A stretch of 64,000 nucleotides of DNA, from positions 62,001 through 126,000 of the forward strand of contig DF237062.1 in the NCBI GenBank assembly GCA_000708835.1, given 5' to 3'. Position numbers and translations under genes: made by a program. Positions 1-11,200 of the stretch are shown piece after piece; within the stretch, counting starts at the first letter, position 1; every line of letters begins with the position of its first letter. Below the pieces are notes generated by a model. It saw only the letters and a list, made by a program, of their open reading frames with translations, was not told where the DNA came from and did not search any database. The DNA comes from Klebsormidium nitens (taxonomy: Eukaryota > Streptophyta > Klebsormidiophyceae > Klebsormidiales > Klebsormidiaceae).

Positions 1-430
1 GATCGCTTCTTGCAGTTGGATCCCTTTTGAAGGCCCGGGGCTATCGTAGAATGTCATGGCCACTGGAAGGGTAAACTTTCAGCTTTGGAAAGTGGGAGTC
101 AACCAAACTTTGTAGCGTTGGTGCTCCACCAGAAGGATGTCATTTCTGGTTGAATCAGAGACTCTGTTGAAATGGACGGGTAGAAGTTGCTCTTTGATCA
201 AACCAGTAATTACCAAGTGATGCAACCGGATGTCGGTGGGACAAAATCCACATTTCTCAGAGACGTCCTGCTCTAGGGCTCCGTGCGCATTGTGCCCGTT
301 AGCTTCAAAAATGGAGAGGCAATGTAGTGCCTGCTTTAGTTGTATACATTCAGGACACAGTAGTTGATACTGATGTTGATACGCAGCCTAGTCAAAGTAC
401 GAATTGCGTGGTGCATCCTTGTGAAATAAA

Positions 431-466
431 GCGAAGCAGTTTAGTTCCGCGAAGCAGTTTAGTTCC
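431..466 (+). repeat. 18-bp perfect tandem repeat
   Basis: The unit gcgaagcagtttagttcc occurs twice back to back, in the intron upstream of the first PRS exon in the window. Confidence 0.9.
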
Positions 467-583
467 GACATAGATGCAACTGCAAGTACGGCGCTGGCAT
501 TGTTTTAAGCAGAATTTCTTCTCATCCGATGATTTTGGGGTTTTCCTGGAGAGTGCTTAGAACCAAATCAAACCAATCACTTA

Positions 584-645
584 AAGCTGATGTGCTTTCT
601 CGTCCTGCGAACCAACTACTAAGCTGATGTGCTTTCTCGTCCTGC
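584..645 (+). repeat. 25-bp direct repeat at a splice acceptor
   Basis: Two identical 25-mers beginning aagctgatgtgctttctcgt lie at 584-608 and 621-645. The second continues into cAG and the exon; the first continues into cGA and therefore lacks the acceptor dinucleotide. Confidence 0.9.
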
Positions 646-647
646 AG

Positions 648-3600
648 GAGATTGCATGCTACATGGGGCTCGACCTGAGCCCCATCAAAATCAAGAAGTT
701 TGCGGATGGCGAGATCTACGTCCAGGTGCAGGAGTCCATCCGCGGGTGCGACGTGTTTCTGGTGCAGCCGACGTGCCCCCCCGCCAACGACCACCTCATG
801 GAACTGCTCATCATGATCGACGCCTGCCGCCGCGCCTCCGCTCGCAACATCACGGCCGTCATCCCCTACTTTGGCTATGCCCGCGCGGACCGCAAGGTGA
901 GCTTTTAAATTGCATGTAAGTGTGGTCATGTCAGATGCAATAAAGGACGCGCTCAATAAAAGCTGAGTAGATGCGGTCTGTCTTACCAAAACGGCAAGTT
1001 TTCTGGCGGTTAGGTATGTAGTATTCAAGCGGCTGGGATCGAGAAAGTTGGATAGAGCTGGTAACTGGTGCCTTTAGGGGCTGGATCCCCGTTCAACATT
1101 TAGAGAATGAATATATCTCATGATGGAAGCGATCCGCTTTCTATCACCTCACGGATCTGTTGAACACCTTGTGCCGTTTCCGCAGATGCAAGGGCGGGAA
1201 TCTATGCTGCCAAAGAGCTGGTAGATGGGAAATTCAGCGGTTGGATCACAGTTTCAAGATCTGGAAGAACTAACGTATGTCATGACGGAAGCGATCCGCT
1301 TCTCATCACGTCAAGTTTTTGTTGAACACCTTGTGGCAATCTGCAGACGCAAGGTCGTGAATCCATCGCCGCTAAATTGGTGGCGAATCTCATTACTGAG
1401 GCCGGGGCCAACCGCGTCCTGGCGTGCGATCTGCACTCCGGCCAGGCCATGGGCTACTTCGACATCCCCGTCGACCATGTGTATGGACAGGTGGGCACAG
1501 CGAGTAGTGGGCTTTTAGGCTTTTCCGTCACTGCATGAGACAGCTGTCACATTGCTCGGAATTGAGGTTGGATTGCTGGGTGGACCGTCAGTGCGTATGA
1601 TAAGCATCGGCTTGAAGCAAGAGCATGCTGATGAAGTGCTAGGGTAGACCTCATGTTGCTTCGGTCTTGCCGACACCACGGATTGATGCTGCTCAGGGTA
1701 CTGCAATTCATTATATAGATGGCCAGACAGGAGGAATCCTGTCCACTTTGAAGTAAGATCTGCTTGGCAGGCGTTTCGTTGTTACTTGATTTCGTCGGCA
1801 GGTCTGGTGCCAAGTTAGAATGTGTCGGCACGGATAATTATAGACCTGTGGGTTCCGGCTCTTCGTTCTCGTGCTCTCTTCCCTTTTCAGAAGTCCAAGG
1901 TTTTGAAAGCCTGAACCTGGGGACCTTAGCTCTTAAGATTCAGAAATGCATTGTTGAGATGCACTCTCTCCTTAAGGAGTTCAGCCCGTCATGTTGGGCG
2001 GCAGTCCTTGACATCATGCTCCATTTCTCGAACGACCTTATTAAACTTGGAGCCGCTTGCTCGCTGCAGCCCGTCATTCTGGACTATCTAGCCAGCAAGA
2101 TGATTTCCAGCAACGACCTGGTAGTTGTGTCGCCCGACGTCGGCGGCGTGGCGCGCGCACGCGCGTTCGCTAAGAAGCTCTCAGACGCGCCCCTTGCCAT
2201 CATTGACAAGCGGAGGCAAAGCCACAACGTCGCTGAGGTGAAGAACGATTGCTTTCGACTTAGGATGGAGATCTTGTTGTATGGTTGAGGGGAAGGGCGG
2301 TCCAGATGAGGTGATGAGGATGATCCCGGTTCAAAGCGCTGGGTCTTTTCGGTCCCATTGGACCTTTTACTTAAGGTCATTGGTAAGCATTAGAAGTCTC
2401 CGAGTTGGCAAAAATTTTGAGGCTGAAAATAAGGAGGAATCGAAGGTGGATTTGAGTACAGGCCTGTCAAGGATGGCCTTAGGTTGGTGAAACGTCATCA
2501 CTCCTTCTCCGGCAAAGCTGCTGCACTGAGTGTTGATTTGAACGGCAGAGCGACTGAAGTAGTGCGTTTTTTGCATAACTGTAGGACCAGCCGAGACGCA
2601 CGCATGATGATTCAGACGTGAGTTGCTGTTGCCACTCAACCCGTCAGAATAAGTCGTTGTGGAGGCTTTGTCATAGTACTTTCTGAAAGGGGCTTCCTAT
2701 AGGCCGGATTGATTGATAGAAGATCTGCCGGCTTGGCATTGTATATGGAGCTATGGAGCAGACAGTCAATACCTTACAGACGTTGGGCCCCTCGGCTCGT
2801 CTTGAGTTTTGACAGGCGTTAAACTTTCTTTCATAACTGAAGGGGTAACGCTTCGGACGGAAAGGAAAGGACGTAGTTGTTCTGGACGCTTCCTGTCGGT
2901 GGCGCAGTCCGAGACCATCTGCTATCTTGATACACGTGTTAGGAGGCGGTGTTGTCTCCTGTCCTCTGCGGGTGGCCTGTGCACTCTATCGTTCTTGCTA
3001 AAGCAGTCATCCATTGTAGACGGTGCTCTGCGCTTCTCCCTCTTATTGGCAGCCGTTCTTCTGCTATTTGAGCGGCGATTCTCCTTATTGAAGCAGCAAC
3101 CTCGGCAGTGGAGTTTCTTCGTGGGCCCAAGCAGCGTCCATCCAAGATATGGACAGCCATCCCTGAGTAATTCTTGCGGCAATCCTTACCTTGAACAAGC
3201 GGCAAATTCTTGTCATCTGAGTGAAGATTCTTGTCGCTCCAGGTGATGAATCTGATCGGAGACGTCAAGGGCAAGGTTGCAGTCATGGTTGATGACATGA
3301 TCGACACGGCTGGTGAGGGCTCGTCCTCATTCGCATCACCACCTTTCCCGTTTTCGCATCGTCAGGATCTCACATGTGGAACCTTACTGGCCTTGGCTTA
3401 GAAATGATGTTTTCTGGGGCGATGATTGCTAGGTTATCGCAATTTTGGCGATCCCTGCCGTTGGTTGACGGGCAGTCGCAGTCCACACAGAACATCAACC
3501 GAGACTGCTGTTTGGCGGTAGTACATTTTCAGTTGTGACGACTCGATTTCACTTCAGAGGGTTGCCTAAGCGCCTGCTTTGAAGAGATGCTTCAGTAGCA

Positions 3601-4262
3601 GCATTGGCATGGCTTCATTTGCCCGTCCACTCCATCCTTGCATCAATCTGTACAGCCTAGCTAGTCGAGAGAGTCCACCGAGAAAACCTTTTAGTCCCCG
3701 AGTCCCTCAGCTTGTTGGGTAACCGCCCTCTACTGCTTCACTGTGCGTCTTACCACATGCAACGTGCTGTACTCTTTTGCGCTCGCTCGGCCTGACGAGA
3801 TGACTGGAAAGCCAAGGTCCTTCTGATCTGGTTGTGTCAAGTTGGACCTGTCTGCCGCGTTCATTCATATACATCGTACTCCAATACTAACTGTTCGCTT
3901 AGTCGCCTGGTTTGTTATGGTTTATTATGGTTTATTATGGTTCATTATGGTTTATTACGGTTTATTATGGTTCATTATGGTTTCTTTCCATTTCTTCAGG
4001 CACCATCACCAAGGGCGCGGAACTGCTCCATGCCGAGGGCGCCCGGGAAGTGTACGCATGCTGCACGCACGGCGTCTTCAGCCCCCCTGCCGTGGAGCGT
4101 CTGTCCGGGGGGCTGTTCCAGGAGGTCATCATCACTAACACCATCCCCCTGGCCCCCGAGAATTATTTCCCGCAGCTCACTATCCTCTCGGTTGCAAACC
4201 TCCTTGGGGAGGCAGTGTGGAGGATACACGACGACAGCTCGATAAGCAGTATCTTCAGGTAA
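648..4262 (+). CDS. PRS: Ribose-phosphate pyrophosphokinase (PRPP synthetase), 5'-partial
   Basis: Transfers pyrophosphate from ATP to ribose-5-phosphate to make PRPP for nucleotide, His and Trp synthesis. Exons seen: 648-896, 1347-1490, 2070-2237, 3243-3312, 4000-4262 (stop TAA); all junctions are GT-AG and in phase, giving 297 residues. Diagnostic segments are the N-terminal [13 protein letters not shown], the ATP/ribose-P region [18 protein letters not shown], the flexible-loop region [17 protein letters not shown] and the PRPP loop [10 protein letters not shown] (split by the intron at 3312/4000). The first exon seen starts inside the domain ([10 protein letters not shown]), so the start codon and any plastid transit peptide lie upstream of the window; I found no matching exon in 1-647. 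It is convergent with the Cpn60 gene. Family assignment is secure; compartment is unknown. Confidence 0.95.
1056..1385 (+). repeat. Tandem duplication of PRS intron end plus exon start
   Basis: A unit of about 161 bp is present twice. Shared landmarks are agagctggta (about 1064 and 1214), catga.ggaagcgatccgctt, ttgttgaacaccttgtg, and the acceptor cag followed by a.gcaagg.cg.gaatc. The downstream copy leads into the true exon at 1347 ([10 protein letters not shown]). The upstream copy at 1186 encodes QGRES and then lacks one base, which brings a stop into frame. Confidence 0.85.
3910..3985 (+). repeat. 11-bp AT-rich minisatellite
   Basis: About seven degenerate copies of ggtttattatg (variants ggttcattatg and ggtttattacg) sit directly upstream of the 3' acceptor of the last PRS exon. 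Confidence 0.85.
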
Positions 4263-5276
4263 CGAGCCTGATAAGGCATTCTTTAATGGGTTTATTTAGT
4301 AGGACAGGAAAGTGGTCCGATGTACTTTAGCTTATGATGTACCGGGACTTTAGGAATATAGAGCTTCAATGTGTATGCAGGAGCCCTACATTTATGAAGG
4401 CTTCTCTCTACAACCTTCTCACTTTGTCATTGTTGGGGTGCTAGGCGCTCAATCTGGCACAATCAGAGCATGCAGAAGTACACAGTGAAGATGTATTATT
4501 CAGTGCACGTGCAATGCAGTGTGTGACAGCATGATTGAGAATTTATCAACCTGTGAAAGCGCACCTTTGGATCACACTAATGCAAGCTCCTGAATGGACA
4601 CATTCCTGCTGCTCCGCAAGATGAAGCGCGTCCGCAAACGCACGAGTATGTCGAATTTCGAGGGGCGGGCCGTGAAAGGCAAGGATCGTCGCAAAGGACT
4701 CTCCAATTTTTACATATAGCTCGCCCCGAACATGTGGAATCGCATATATTGCACTCACATATAGTTGAGTCGCTGCGGGATCAGAAAGCTAGTGAGCTGG
4801 CCATTGCAGACACACATATGCGCACAACTTATATATAGCATGACTTATTAAATATCACACACTATAGGCTTTCAACGTTGATCTTCAATGAAAGCTTCAA
4901 ATGCGGCGTTCCAGCATGACATTCAAGGATCGTGTCCATATATGTGCAGGCGATCTCTGAGTTCGACGTTGATGGTGTGCATTCCGCAGGGAGGATCGCT
5001 TTGAATCAACATCAAGTTGATGCGAACTTCATTTCGGGCCTGCACATGGGCACAGGCTGCCTGTCTTCGTGAGATGCTGCACGTTCCGAGATTTGCACCG
5101 TTTATAACGCGTCTCCACCTTATCGAAGTTGCAAAATTGAAGTGCTCTTGCGTCAACGGTCTGGGCCACACTTACGAGTAGCTCCCCTGAAGCTCCGTGG
5201 CACACATGCTGACTCCGCACATTTTGTCAAATCTTTAAGCTATTAAATGTCTATGCTGTCCTAAATGTCCGTAAGC
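4263..5276. other. Convergent intergenic region PRS / CPN60A
   Basis: Joint 3' flank of two converging genes. I see no coding exon, only scattered short TATA runs (for example near 4720, 4750 and 4830). Confidence 0.6.
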
Positions 5277-8200
5277 TTACATCATGGGCATGGCCGGCCC
5301 GGGCAAGTTCATCGCTGCTTTCGCTTGCTTCTTCTCTACAATGATAGCCTGCGTCGTGAGCACCATCCCCGCGACGGACGCGGCGTTTTGGAGCGCGCAC
5401 CGGGTGACCTTGGCGGGATCAATGACACCAGCATCGAACAGGTTCTCGTACTCGCCGCTCATGGCGTTGTAGCCCACCTCCCAGTCGCTGTCCCGCACCC
5501 GCTCCACGACGACAGCGCCCTCGGTCCCGGCGTTCTCGGCAATTTGTGCGCAAGGGGCCAAAAGCGCCTGCAGCGGTAAGGAGGTATCCGCTCATCAGGC
5601 ATGTGGAAAACGAGAAGGAAGGAGGTTTGGCTCTCAGGCCGCCCTGCGACTTGCTCGACTACGGCGATGAGCTTCGCAAGGCGTCATTCCGTACGACGAG
5701 AAAAGCAGTCTCACTCTCGTTGTCAATCACTGTATCCACTCTGGGTGCCCGAACTTCGAATAACGAGGAAATGACGCTGACGCTGACGCGAGGATGCCAC
5801 GAAAGCAAGTGACGGTCACGAGATAGCAGTCCTTGCTGACAGGGCCATAGCATAAAGCTTCATACTTGAAGCAACAGGTGGTCGAGATCAACGGCTCTGA
5901 CCCTCGAAGCGAGCTTGTTCGTGATAGTAGGTCAGAAATCTCGTGTGTGGAAGCAGTCATTGCCAACCCAAAAGGGCTGCTCTGCTGAGATTGTCTCATC
6001 ACGCCTACTACCAATCGAAGACGATATATAATGAATCGCTGTGGCAGCACTCCGTTAACAGCGTCACGCAATTTCATGGAGGGAAACGTCTAGTAGAGAA
6101 TATGTGCAATTACCGTCCAGGCGAATGAAATGGCGCACTTGTTACAGCTGACTGAACGTCGTCTCGCGATCCCAAGACCTCTGCGCCATTTCGAAACACG
6201 CCGAGAACGAGGCAGGACCATCACTTCAATAACCGGAAATCCAGACGGGCAATGCAGCGTTCAACCAATGACCAATCAGTAAAGGACGACGGCCCGTTGA
6301 ACACGGCATTAACCACTAGTACTAAAAAGAGGGAGACATCAAAGGAAACAGAATGTAACCCCTCACCGCCTGCACGATATCGGCCCCAATCTTCTCCTCG
6401 TGGTCAGTGATCTGCTCCTTCAGGAACGGAACAAACGTGCTGAGGTGGACCATGGCGGCGCCCCCGCCGGGCACAATGCCCTCCTCGACGGCCGCAAACG
6501 TGGCGTTCTTGGCGTCCTCAATGCGCAGCTTGCGGTCCTCCAGCTCCGTCTCGGTGGCGGCACCGACCTGCGCCGCCAATGCAAAGGTGTGATTGATCCA
6601 CGGAGAATGACTTGGGCTACTAAAGGTCATGTTACAAACGTTTTGGTGTTTATGATTTGCCATAAACACCAAAACTCTGTCCTCCGAGTTCATCTCAACA
6701 GCAGCACAAACCTGCGGGGACGAGGTGCAGACATTAAGACTGACAATTTAAACGTCCTACAATAGCAGAGCTTCACGTTGGTGGCAGCACCACCCTAAGA
6801 GGAACACCTCGAGGGAGGGGGGGCTGGAGTGTCACTGATGTAAGAAGCTCGAATTTCTGTCCTTTACAACAATGAGTGCAAAATTTGAAGGGTTGGGTCC
6901 AAAAGCAAGACTGTAACGAGTCAAGCTCTACACTGACGTCACAGCGCCGTCGCCAGACGGCCGCATTACCACGCAACTTCACATCGTCGCTAGGAACCGC
7001 ACTATCAATCCATGCTCCGCCACACAGCCAACATAGTCCCAACTACAACTACAGCTAGATTGCGAAGATTCGCCGTTCGAAACCGAGAGCTCGGAACAGC
7101 GACGAGGGGCTTCAACAGCTTTCGTATCCGCTTAGCCCTGGGTCCCAACCGAAACTCATAAAATTCGACTGTTAAATCAATACTCGAACAGAAATCCAAC
7201 CCTCGCAGCTCAGATCCTTGGTTATCGATCCCGTCCTCCTCACCTTGATGACGGCCACGCCGCCCGACAGCTTGGCTATCCGCTCGCTCAGCTTCTCCGT
7301 GTCGTACACGCTGTCCGTCTCCGCGAGCTCCTTCTTGATCTGCGCAATGCGCGCCGAGATCTCCTCCTTTGACGCGGCGTCGGCAATGATTGTCGTCGTC
7401 GATTTCTCGATGGTTACCCGGCGGGCGGTCCCGAGCATGTCCACGGTCGCGGCGTCGACTGAAAGGCCTAGGTCGCTGGCCACGAACTCAGAGCCGGTCA
7501 AAATGGCAATGTCCTGCAAGAATAGAACAGGATTACATTTAGGGTTTAAGGTTGGGTTTTAAACGTTGGCTCTAGAATCTGGTAGGGTGAGGGTTAGCTG
7601 CACGTGAGCATGGTGACATGTAACAGTCCGATGCCACGAACTCGCAGCCGGTCAGGATGGAAGTCCTGTGGTGAGCGTGAAACTTCAGAATCAGGGTCAA
7701 ACACGAGCGCATCAAACACGATTCTAGAAGGTCAAAGTCGAAGGCATCAAACACGACCGCATTACAAGGAGGAACGAAGCTGACACGTCGTTACATTGCC
7801 AACTCGCCGACCAACCTTACAAAACCGGAGACTTGATAGGACAGAATGTTTCGCGGGCAAAGCCGATTCGTCGAACTCATAAACCTTCATCAAAGCTCAC
7901 AACTCCAAGCTTCCTTCATACTGTTGACCGTATGTCCTCCGTCAACCCAAGTGCAGGAGCCCCGAAGCAGCGCCGAGATTTGAATAGGCCAGAACGTTGT
8001 TGGGAAACCCAATCTATCGAACACGCAACCCTTCATCAAGAAAATGAAACCTCCCAAATAGCCTCCGAATGTCGACCGTATGTCCTCCGTTCACCCACCT
8101 GCAGCAGCGCCTTCCGCCGGTCTCCAAACCCGGGCGCCTTGATCGCGGCCACGTTGAGCACGCCGCGCAGCTTGTTGACGACTAGGGTGGCGAGGGCCTC

Positions 8201-11200
8201 GCCCGAGACGTCCTCTGCGATGATGAGCAGAGGCGCCTTGAGCGAGGACGACTTTTCTAGGATGGGGATGATGTCCTTAATGGCGGTGATCTTCTGGTCG
8301 GTGACGAGCACGCGCGCGTTCTCGAAGACGACGATCTGCTTCTCGGTGTCTGTCACGAACTGGGGCGAGATGTAGCCGCGGTCGATCTGGGGGCAAACAG
8401 CGGAAAAGAAGGCTTTGGTTAGGAGATGTAAAGCGCGAAGTGGGGTTTTCCGACGGACTCTTCGTCTTTGCGCTTACACGCAACAATTCAACCCTTTGAC
8501 GTCTCGTCAAAACGACCCTAAGACAACCCAGAAACGGAGACCTGACCCGGACGGAAAGCTCCATGCAGCCGGGTGAGCCGTAAAGATTTGGGTTGAACAA
8601 CAAGCCGCCAAATGATCAGCTCAAACCTGACTTTCGGATGAGATGACGCTCCATGCCGACGGAAGAGCCTAAAAGGCCCTACCTCCGTGGCCTCCTCAAC
8701 TTCGATGCTCGTCTGGAACCAAATGGAAGTGCAAGCTGCCAAATTGAGAACACAACCTCAAAATTTATGATAACAACACGCTTCATGCTGATGGAAAAGA
8801 CAACGGACACAATCGACTGGCCTGGAGGACGTACCTCCATGCCCTCCTCAACTTCGACGGTTGTTTCGAAGCCGGACGAGGACTCGATGGAGAGCACACC
8901 GTCGGAGCCGACCTTGTCAAGAGCGTCGGCGATCATGGTACCGACGAAGTCGTCGTTGCCAGCAGAGATGGACGCGACAGCTGCAAAGTCCAAGGCAGAG
9001 CTCGTGGGTGGCGTCTCGAAATTTAAGACGTTTTAAAGTTACCTAAGAATGTTTCAAACTCGAAATAAAATCCCGAGGTTGAATGACGGACGAATGTTCA
9101 AAAACTCCTAAGCTCCCGACGCAAGAGCCGATCACGTGCCGGAGTGAAGATCGCTCAAAGGCATCTTCATACCGGTATGAATTGAGAGGCTGCCGTTTTC
9201 GTCGAAACCCCTTTCGGATTGCCGACTTTGCACTTGGATCCTCCAGGGTCCCCCTGCCTCTGATGCCACCAGAAAGTGTCAAAAAGAAAGTGACCGATCA
9301 GAAGCAAGGCAAAGAACAGCAACGAATAACAAAGGGCTGACACAAATGTGGGTCGCATGGTCTGCCCAAAGAGGTACTTGCGGCGACGCCGCTCCTCACG
9401 GTGATGGAATATGCGACCCCGCCGCCGCGGAGGCCCGAGGGCCTGCAACGCGGCGGCGTGATGATCTATGACGTTCGCGCGGGACTATGCAGCGTGGGAA
9501 ATAGCCGCTCCCAAAAAGCGCGGGGCGGTCAGCCAGGCTGACTGGCCACCCCCGTCAATAACGTGACATGCTTATCTGGTTACTGTTCTGATGTTGGCGT
9601 AGAAAACTGAGAACCGAACGGCCAACTTTGGTGAATTGACTGCGCTGATTCGACGTGTTGACAGCGGGATATCTCTTCGCTCGGAGCGGGTGACTGACAA
9701 CAGCCCAAAACCACTGCTCGCAGACACCAACTTATGCTGGTCAGAACAATATTCCCAGAATGTGAAGGGGCCAGAAGACAGAAGACTGGCAACGAGGGCC
9801 ACTGCCTGCGTGCTCCAGAAAGGAACGACAATCCCATCAACCAGGTCTCGGCAACTTGTTTCCCAATGCTCTCGACCAGCCCTGCCTCTACGCCGAGGCC
9901 CCTACAGACCAGAACACGGAATACACACAGCAGGACGAATGACCACAGCAGACAGAACAGCAGAGAGTAAAAGTCACAGCGAAGTGTAGCACAGCAGACC
10001 AGATCCAACGCTGACGCAAGCTCACCCTTGATGTCGGCGCGCCCCTTGACCGGCCGCGCCTTGTTCTCGAGCTCCTCCACAAGTCCCGCCACCGTCTTCT
10101 GAATACCCTTGTTGATGGCCACAGGGTTCCCACCCGACGTGACATTCCGCAGGCCCAACCGGATCATCTCACGCGCCAGCACGCTAGCAGTGGTTGTGCC
10201 ATCGCCCGCAGAATCGTTGGTTTTGCTGGCAACCTGGGTTGAAAGACGAAGGAAAGATGATGGTTCGGGACTGGGAATAGAGAACAAGCTGGCCGATACA
10301 AGGTGGCGTGAAACCACAAAAAGAGGATCAGCTTTAGAAGGAGCCAGAGTCCTTGAATCCAGATGGGACGGTTTCGAATTGTGCTGTTCTGATCAGCTGA
10401 GCATTGCAGAAGAAGCTAGACCTGCTTCATGGGATGATCGCCACACTGCTCCTGTGAACTTGGGCACCGTCCATTCAATTGAAGGGTGCAGGCGTCTACA
10501 TTGTGAACAGATCTCTGACTGGCGGGGCTGCTGTTTTGCTTCCTGATCGCTAGCACGTACACCATAAATTGAGTCTTAATCTGCCTCAGCTAGTCAACTG
10601 ACAGCACTCTCAACCCTTCGAAAGGCTTACCAAGGCTGCCGTGATTTAGCCAACCCCTTCTTCACTGGCAGGAGGACTGAGGAGCCCCAGCAACAGGAGT
10701 TTGATCCACTGCCCCTTTCTCTTCGATTTGATTGCCAGCACGACCGAATGACTCCTCTCAGGGCTGCACTTCTCTTAAGCTGCAATACCATGAAGCCATA
10801 AGCACTGCGCTTCTCACCTCCCTGATCAGCGCTGCTCCTGCGTTCTCCATCGCATCGGGGAGCTCAATGGCCCGCGCAATTGTCACACCGTCGTTGATGA
10901 CCTTCGGGGCCCCAAAATCCTCCAGCACAACGTTCCGTCCTGAGCGAAGGAAGCATAGCGCGTCAGACGCCGACTATCAAGACGAAGCCTGATTATCTGC
11001 CAAAGTCTGCCAGCCTGCTGTGAATCTGCCTGCTTATCTTTAAGTAGCGCAGAGCCGTCTGAGGGGAGAAGTTCCGTCCAGTGAGTTCGGTGGTCCAATC
11101 CGAGCGGAAGTCCTTTGAAAGCTGATAGATTGGTGGTACAAGAGGAACGGGAGTGAGAACTTGTAAGACAGACCAATCCACAATGGAGAGAGGAAAATTC

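Larger units (their letters stand above)
1..647. other. PRS upstream intron
   Basis: No recognisable exon. It holds an 18-bp perfect tandem repeat at 431-466 and a 25-bp direct repeat at 584-608 and 621-645. The second copy of the 25-mer supplies the polypyrimidine tract and AG acceptor of the exon at 648. Confidence 0.6.

Noticed and set aside
3910-3985. Telomere-like repeat
   Set aside because: The unit ggtttattatg does not match TTTAGGG-type repeats and lies inside an intron.
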